Positions 1 through 6,201 of a DNA stretch of 6,201 nucleotides are shown in pieces. The notes under the pieces are model-generated. The model did not search any database and was not told the origin of the DNA. It was given only the letters and a program-made list of their open reading frames with translations. How positions within the stretch are numbered: the first letter of the stretch is position 1; every line of letters begins with the position of its first letter. The position numbers and the translations under genes are program-made. Location of the stretch: contig JAUXGG010000113.1 of assembly GCA_030622265.1 (NCBI GenBank), positions 1-6,201 of the forward strand. Direction: 5' to 3'. This DNA is from Candidatus Eiseniibacteriota bacterium (GTDB taxonomy: Bacteria; Arandabacterota; Arandabacteria; Arandabacterales; Arandabacteraceae).

Positions 1-2897
<2,897 letters not shown>

Positions 2898-2908
2898 TCT
2901 TAAGTAAC

Positions 2909-2914
2909 GGAGGT
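2909..2914 (+). promoter_or_regulatory. Shine-Dalgarno site of rpsL
   Basis: GGAGGT lies 9 nt upstream of the TTG start of rpsL. It is a near-perfect match to the anti-SD sequence. An in-frame TAA at 2918-2920, between this site and the TTG, rules out any start further upstream. Confidence 0.85.
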
Positions 2915-2923
2915 GTTTAAGGT

Positions 2924-3316
2924 TTGCCGACAATCAGTCAGCTGATACGACATGGTAGGCGGGTCCATAAGAGCAAGACCAAGGCGCCGGCCCTGGGAGG
3001 CTGCCCGCAGAAGCGGGGCGTCTGCACAAGGGTTTACACCACAACGCCCAAGAAGCCTAACTCCGCTCTCCGCAAGGTGACGAGGGTGAGGCTGACAAAC
3101 GGCATTGAGGTAACAGCGTATATTCCGGGCGAGGGCCACAACCTGCAGGAGCACTCGATCGTGCTTGTGCGAGGCGGCCGAGTAAAGGATCTGCCCGGGG
3201 TCAGGTATCACATCATCAGGGGAGCCCTGGATACCAGCGGTGTCGACGACAGGAAGAAGTCCCGGTCCAAGTACGGGACCAAGATGAAGAAGTCGCAGAC
3301 TCCGGCTGGTGGCTAG
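2924..3316 (+). CDS. rpsL: 30S ribosomal protein S12
   Basis: S12 sits at the decoding centre of the small subunit, contacts 16S rRNA helices 18, 27 and 44, and controls tRNA selection accuracy. The 130-residue product has the near-invariant core [20 protein letters not shown] (27-46), the [10 protein letters not shown] block (69-78) and [14 protein letters not shown] (83-96). Lys43, Lys44 and Lys88 (the K42, K43 and K87 of E. coli numbering without Met) are wild type, so this allele carries none of the common streptomycin-resistance changes. Asp89 is the residue methylthiolated by RimO in E. coli. The start is TTG at 2924: an in-frame TAA sits two codons upstream, no other plausible start precedes the conserved core, a GGAGGT site is well placed, and the resulting N-terminus [12 protein letters not shown] matches the family. 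It lies 26 nt after rpoC and 16 nt before rpsG, so it is almost surely co-transcribed with both. Confidence 0.98.
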   Translation: MPTISQLIRHGRRVHKSKTKAPALGGCPQKRGVCTRVYTTTPKKPNSALRKVTRVRLTNGIEVTAYIPGEGHNLQEHSIVLVRGGRVKDLPGVRYHIIRGALDTSGVDDRKKSRSKYGTKMKKSQTPAGG

Positions 3317-3320
3317 CAGC

Positions 3321-3325
3321 GAGGA
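3321..3325 (+). promoter_or_regulatory. Shine-Dalgarno site of rpsG
   Basis: GAGGA lies 7 nt before the ATG of rpsG, within a gap of only 16 nt after the rpsL stop. It supports ATG 3333 as the start. The gap holds little else. Confidence 0.7.
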
Positions 3326-3332
3326 TTGAGTT

Positions 3333-3803
3333 ATGCCTAGAAGGAAACTGGTTAAGAAGAGAGAAGTGCCGGCTGATTCCAAGCACAACAGCGAGCTTGT
3401 GACCAAGTTCATAAGCTCACTGATGAAGCGCGGCAAGCGGAGCACTGCCGAGAGGACCTTCTATAACAGCCTGGACCTGATCGAGAAGCGCACGGGACAG
3501 GCGGGGATACAGGTCTTCAAGCAGGCCTTAAGCAATGTGAAGCCGGTGCTCGAGGTGCGCCCGCGCAGGGTTGGAGGGGCGACCTATCAGGTCCCGATGG
3601 AAGTGCGGCACGAACGCAGGGCGGCCCTTGCGATTCGCTGGATCTTGTCCAATGCGAGAGCAAGGAACGAACACACTATGCAGGAGTGCCTTGCTTCGGA
3701 GCTGGTAGCGGCTTCCAAGAACGAGGGCGGCGCCATGAAGAAGAAGGAAGACACGCACAGGATGGCCGAGGCCAACAAGGCGTTCGCCCATTACAAGTGG
3801 TAG
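3333..3803 (+). CDS. rpsG: 30S ribosomal protein S7
   Basis: S7 is a primary 16S rRNA-binding protein that nucleates assembly of the 30S head and lies near the E-site tRNA. The product is 156 residues, the usual bacterial length. Recognisable parts are the N-terminal MPRRKLVKKRE, the signature region SELVTKFISSLMKRGKRSTAE (20-40), the hairpin and helix block VKPVLEVRPRRVGGATYQVP (69-88), RRAALAIRWI (95-104), and the C-terminal KKKEDTHRMAEANKAFAHYKW (136-156). The C-terminus ends right after the conserved HYKW, the short form, unlike the longer tail of E. coli K-12. The ATG is supported by a GAGGA site 7 nt upstream. In E. coli S7 represses its own operon by binding the rpsL-rpsG gap; here that gap is only 16 nt, so the same operator cannot be present in that place. 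Confidence 0.98.
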   Translation: MPRRKLVKKREVPADSKHNSELVTKFISSLMKRGKRSTAERTFYNSLDLIEKRTGQAGIQVFKQALSNVKPVLEVRPRRVGGATYQVPMEVRHERRAALAIRWILSNARARNEHTMQECLASELVAASKNEGGAMKKKEDTHRMAEANKAFAHYKW

Positions 3804-3862
3804 GCGGGGTAAGTGTACTTGCAGGGATGTGTTTAGATGAGGGTCGCAGGAAAGGAAAGTGC

Positions 3863-3867
3863 GAGGT
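3863..3867 (+). promoter_or_regulatory. Probable Shine-Dalgarno site of fusA
   Basis: GAGGT lies 11 nt before ATG 3879. It favours that ATG over the upstream in-frame ATG at 3837, which has only a weaker AGGGA at 3823-3827, 9 nt away. The spacing to 3879 is slightly long, so support is moderate. Confidence 0.5.
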
Positions 3868-3878
3868 CGGTGGATAAG

Positions 3879-5966
3879 ATGAGACGGTTTGCTTTGGAGA
3901 AAACCCGGAACATCGGAATTGCCGCGCATATCGATGCGGGCAAGACCACGCTGACCGAACGCATTCTCTATTATACCGGAAGGGTCCACAGGATGGGCGA
4001 GGTCGATGACGGGGCGGCGACGATGGACTGGATGGAGATCGAGAGGGAGCGGGGCATCACCATCACCTCTGCCGCTACCTCATGTGTCTGGCGCGACCAT
4101 CGTGTGAACATAATAGATACCCCGGGGCATGTTGATTTCACCATCGAGGTGGAGCGCTCCTTAAGAGTGCTGGACGGGGCGGTCGTGGTGTTCTGTGCGG
4201 TCGGCGGCGTCGAGCCTCAGAGCGAGACTGTATGGCGCCAGGCTGACAGGTATCAGGTGCCGCGGATAGCCTTCGTCAATAAGCTGGACCGGCTGGGGGC
4301 GGACTTCGACCGGGCCGTGGACATGATGCGCAACAACCTGGGCTCGAATGCGGTGCCCGTGGAAATGCCCATGGGCTCGAGCAAGGACCTCGAGGGGATC
4401 ATCGATCTTATAGACATGAAAGCGTACATCTATGATGAGGACTCTTGCGGTATGAATTTCGAAGTCGCCGACATCCCCGAGAAGTACGCCGATGAGGCCG
4501 CCTTGAGGCGGGACAGGCTCATCGAGACCCTTACCGATTATGATGACAAGCTCATGTCCCAGTACCTGGAGGGTCAGGAAGCGGACAATGGGCGGCTGAA
4601 GAGGGCGTTGAGGAAAGCCGTGCTTATGGCCGAGGTGATGCCTGTGCTTTGCGGGGCGGCCTTGAGAAACAAGGGCGTTCAGAAGGTGCTTGATGCCGTT
4701 ATCGATTACCTGCCGTCACCGCTCGATAAGCCGCCGGTCGAGGGTGTGAACCCGAGGACAGGCGAGGAGCTCAGGCGCAGGCCGAGCGATGATGAGCCCT
4801 TCTCGGGACTGGTATTCAAGATCATTAGCGATCCGTTCGTGGGCAAGCTCTCGTATATACGTGTCTATTCCGGGAAGATGACGACGGGGATGAGCACATA
4901 CAACGCCGGAAGGCGGCACAGGGAGAGAATAGCCAAGATCCTCATGATGCATGGCAACAAGCGCGAGGAGCTCGCTTGCGCTTTCGCAGGCGATATCGTG
5001 GCCGTGGTGGGTCTGAAGAAGAGTTTCACGGGAGATACGCTCTGTGACAATAAGTACCCCATCACCTTTGAGCCGATGGCCTTTCCGGAGCCGGTCATAA
5101 CCGTGGCCATCGAACCCAAGACCAGGGCGGACCAGGAAAAGCTGTCGACGTCGCTTAACCGCCTGGCCGAGGAAGACCCCACCTTCAGGGTGCGCCTCGA
5201 TGAGGAAAGCGGGCAGACCGTGATCTCGGGGATGGGCGAGCTCCACCTGGAGATCCTGGTGGACAGGATGATCCGGGAGTTCGGGGTGAAGGCCAATGTC
5301 GGCAGGCCGCAGGTATCCTATCGCGAGACCATCACCGAGGCGGCGAAGGGCGAGGGCCGGTTCGCCAAGCCGGGCGCAGGAACCAGCAAGGGTCAGTTCG
5401 GCCACGTGGTGCTCAAGATCGAGCCGGGGCCCCGGGGCTCAAGCTTCGAGTTCTTCTCCGGGGTCGGCCCCGAGACCATTCCGAAGAACATGATACCGGC
5501 GATTGAGCAGAGCGTGCACGACTCGCTGGAGAACGGGGTGCTCGCGGGCTACAAGGTGGTCGACGTGAAGGCCCGCCTGGTGGGTGGAAGCTATCACGAG
5601 CAGGATTCCACCGAGGTGGCCTACAAGATCGCGTCCGCGATAGCGGTGCGGGACGCCATCATACATGGGAAGCCAATAATAATGGAGCCGGTCATGAAGG
5701 TTGAAATCGTGGCGCCCGAGGAGTACGTGGGCGACGTGATCGGCGACCTGAATACAAGGCGTGGCAAGGTAGGCGGCAGCCTGATGAGAGCCGACGGGCA
5801 TGTGGTGAAGGCCACAGTCCCGCTCTCGGAGATGTTCGGTTATGCCACGGGCTTAAGATCGGCAACGCAGGGCAGGGCCCTGTTCACTATGGAATTCTCA
5901 CATTATGAGGAAGTGCCTAAGCGCCTTGCCGAACGGATGTCGGCAAGGATCAATGGTATGATTTGA
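3879..5966 (+). CDS. fusA: Elongation factor G
   Basis: EF-G is the GTPase that drives tRNA-mRNA translocation and, with RRF, ribosome recycling. From ATG 3879 it has 695 residues, normal for the family. G-domain motifs are intact: G1 AHIDAGKTT (16-24), switch [11 protein letters not shown] (58-67), G3 DTPGHVDFT (80-88), G4 NKLD (134-137), and G5 around CGAALRNKG (258-266). Domain II follows (about 300-400, with [16 protein letters not shown]), then domain III with [11 protein letters not shown] (449-459), domain IV, and domain V (about 605-690, with EPVMKVEI and [14 protein letters not shown]). His573 in GSYHEQDS matches the tip residue H583 of E. coli. The other tip loop is unusual: [12 protein letters not shown] (497-508) replaces the usual KQSGGRGQYG. 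The first residues [14 protein letters not shown] fit known N-termini. ATG 3837, just after an in-frame TAG at 3834-3836, would add 14 residues and is the alternative start. Its place between rpsG and tuf is the standard one, so this is the main EF-G, although I cannot exclude a second copy elsewhere. Confidence 0.97.
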   Translation: MRRFALEKTRNIGIAAHIDAGKTTLTERILYYTGRVHRMGEVDDGAATMDWMEIERERGITITSAATSCVWRDHRVNIIDTPGHVDFTIEVERSLRVLDGAVVVFCAVGGVEPQSETVWRQADRYQVPRIAFVNKLDRLGADFDRAVDMMRNNLGSNAVPVEMPMGSSKDLEGIIDLIDMKAYIYDEDSCGMNFEVADIPEKYADEAALRRDRLIETLTDYDDKLMSQYLEGQEADNGRLKRALRKAVLMAEVMPVLCGAALRNKGVQKVLDAVIDYLPSPLDKPPVEGVNPRTGEELRRRPSDDEPFSGLVFKIISDPFVGKLSYIRVYSGKMTTGMSTYNAGRRHRERIAKILMMHGNKREELACAFAGDIVAVVGLKKSFTGDTLCDNKYPITFEPMAFPEPVITVAIEPKTRADQEKLSTSLNRLAEEDPTFRVRLDEESGQTVISGMGELHLEILVDRMIREFGVKANVGRPQVSYRETITEAAKGEGRFAKPGAGTSKGQFGHVVLKIEPGPRGSSFEFFSGVGPETIPKNMIPAIEQSVHDSLENGVLAGYKVVDVKARLVGGSYHEQDSTEVAYKIASAIAVRDAIIHGKPIIMEPVMKVEIVAPEEYVGDVIGDLNTRRGKVGGSLMRADGHVVKATVPLSEMFGYATGLRSATQGRALFTMEFSHYEEVPKRLAERMSARINGMI

Positions 5967-5971
5967 CCATT

Positions 5972-5987
5972 GAGGTGATTGAGGAGG
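5972..5987 (+). promoter_or_regulatory. Double SD-like purine tract before tuf
   Basis: The 28-nt fusA-tuf gap holds two anti-SD-complementary blocks. GGAGG at 5983-5987 lies 7 nt before the tuf ATG and is the likely working site. A second block, GAGGTGATT at 5972-5980, matches the anti-SD extension very well but ends 14 nt before the ATG. The two could act as a tandem ribosome landing site, or the upstream one may be incidental. Confidence 0.6.
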
Positions 5988-5994
5988 GACGGAG

Positions 5995-6201
5995 ATGGCA
6001 AAGGCGAAGTTTGAGCGTACGAAGCCTCATCTGAACGTGGGTACGATCGGTCACATCGATCATGGCAAGACTACGCTTACGAGTGCGATCACGATGTGCT
6101 TGAGCCAGAAGGGTTTTGCAGAGGTACGCTCTTTTGACTCGATCGACAATGCTCCGGAAGAGAAGGAGCGAGGCATCACTATAGCGGTGGCTCACGTAGA
6201 G
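5995..6201 (+). CDS. tuf: Elongation factor Tu, 3'-truncated by the window edge
   Basis: EF-Tu is the GTPase that carries aminoacyl-tRNA to the ribosomal A site. Only the first 69 residues are in the window, out of about 400 in the family. The N-terminus [20 protein letters not shown] is typical. The P-loop GHIDHGKTT is at 19-27, with Ile21 where most bacteria have Val. Switch I includes [21 protein letters not shown] (49-69) with Thr62, the conserved Mg-coordinating residue. The frame is open to the last base, with no sign of damage. Codon use differs from fusA: all three Arg codons are CGN with no AGG, and Thr uses ACG or ACT with no ACC. It follows fusA by 28 nt, as in the str operon. Related translational GTPases are excluded by the close match to the EF-Tu N-terminus. 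Confidence 0.97.
   Translation, partial: MAKAKFERTKPHLNVGTIGHIDHGKTTLTSAITMCLSQKGFAEVRSFDSIDNAPEEKERGITIAVAHVE

Noticed and set aside
2900..3445. 181-residue open frame on the - strand spanning the rpsL and rpsG start regions
   Set aside because: It is antisense to two certain ribosomal protein genes and shows no domain, so it is treated as a shadow.
3804..3878. Promoter for fusA in the rpsG-fusA gap
   Set aside because: TTGCAG near 3819 has no -10-like hexamer at 16-18 nt; the gap is GC-rich and purine-rich.
4716..5405. 229-residue open frame on the - strand inside fusA
   Set aside because: It is antisense to conserved EF-G domains II-IV, with no family resemblance.
5421..5440. GC-rich near-palindrome, considered as a terminator or hairpin
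   Set aside because: It lies inside the fusA domain IV coding sequence (EPGPRGS), the arms are imperfect and no T-run follows; it is explained by Gly/Pro codons.

Overview
This is a core housekeeping stretch of a bacterial chromosome. All genes lie on the + strand, packed end to end: the 3' part of rpoC (RNA polymerase beta'), then the classic str cluster rpsL (S12), rpsG (S7), fusA (EF-G), and the first 69 codons of tuf (EF-Tu). By eye the GC content is in the high fifties. The large antisense open frames are shadows of the strong coding bias.

Layout. Bases 1-2897 encode the C-terminal 964 residues of RpoC, from just before the catalytic [12 protein letters not shown] motif to the stop. A 26-nt gap with a strong Shine-Dalgarno site leads to rpsL (2924-3316), which starts on TTG. 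A 16-nt gap leads to rpsG (3333-3803). A 75-nt gap leads to fusA, for which ATG 3879 is the preferred start (to 5966). A 28-nt gap with two SD-like purine blocks leads to tuf (5995 to the window end, truncated). No gap exceeds 75 nt. I see no terminator, convincing promoter, tRNA, repeat array or mobile element. The simplest reading is one read-through unit joining the rpoBC and str operons.

Organism. RpoC carries a long insertion in the trigger loop like E. coli SI3, and a short insertion just after the bridge helix. The first is typical of Gram-negative-type lineages and argues against Firmicutes, Actinobacteria, Thermus and Cyanobacteria. The second I associate from memory with Bacteroidetes/Chlamydiae-like and some candidate phyla. 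EF-Tu has GHIDHGKTT instead of the usual GHVDHGKTT. Together these suggest a less-studied lineage, perhaps in the PVC/FCB neighbourhood (Omnitrophota- or Elusimicrobiota-like), but this is a low-confidence inference.

How the genes work together. RpoC makes the mRNA, S12 and S7 build the decoding centre and the head of the 30S subunit, EF-G drives translocation, and EF-Tu delivers aminoacyl-tRNA. Co-transcription would couple RNA polymerase supply to translation capacity.

I find no new biological system here. The points worth a second look are modest: an altered loop in EF-G domain IV, no room for the E. coli-type S7 operator, a TTG start for S12, the RpoC insertion, and a codon-use shift at tuf.
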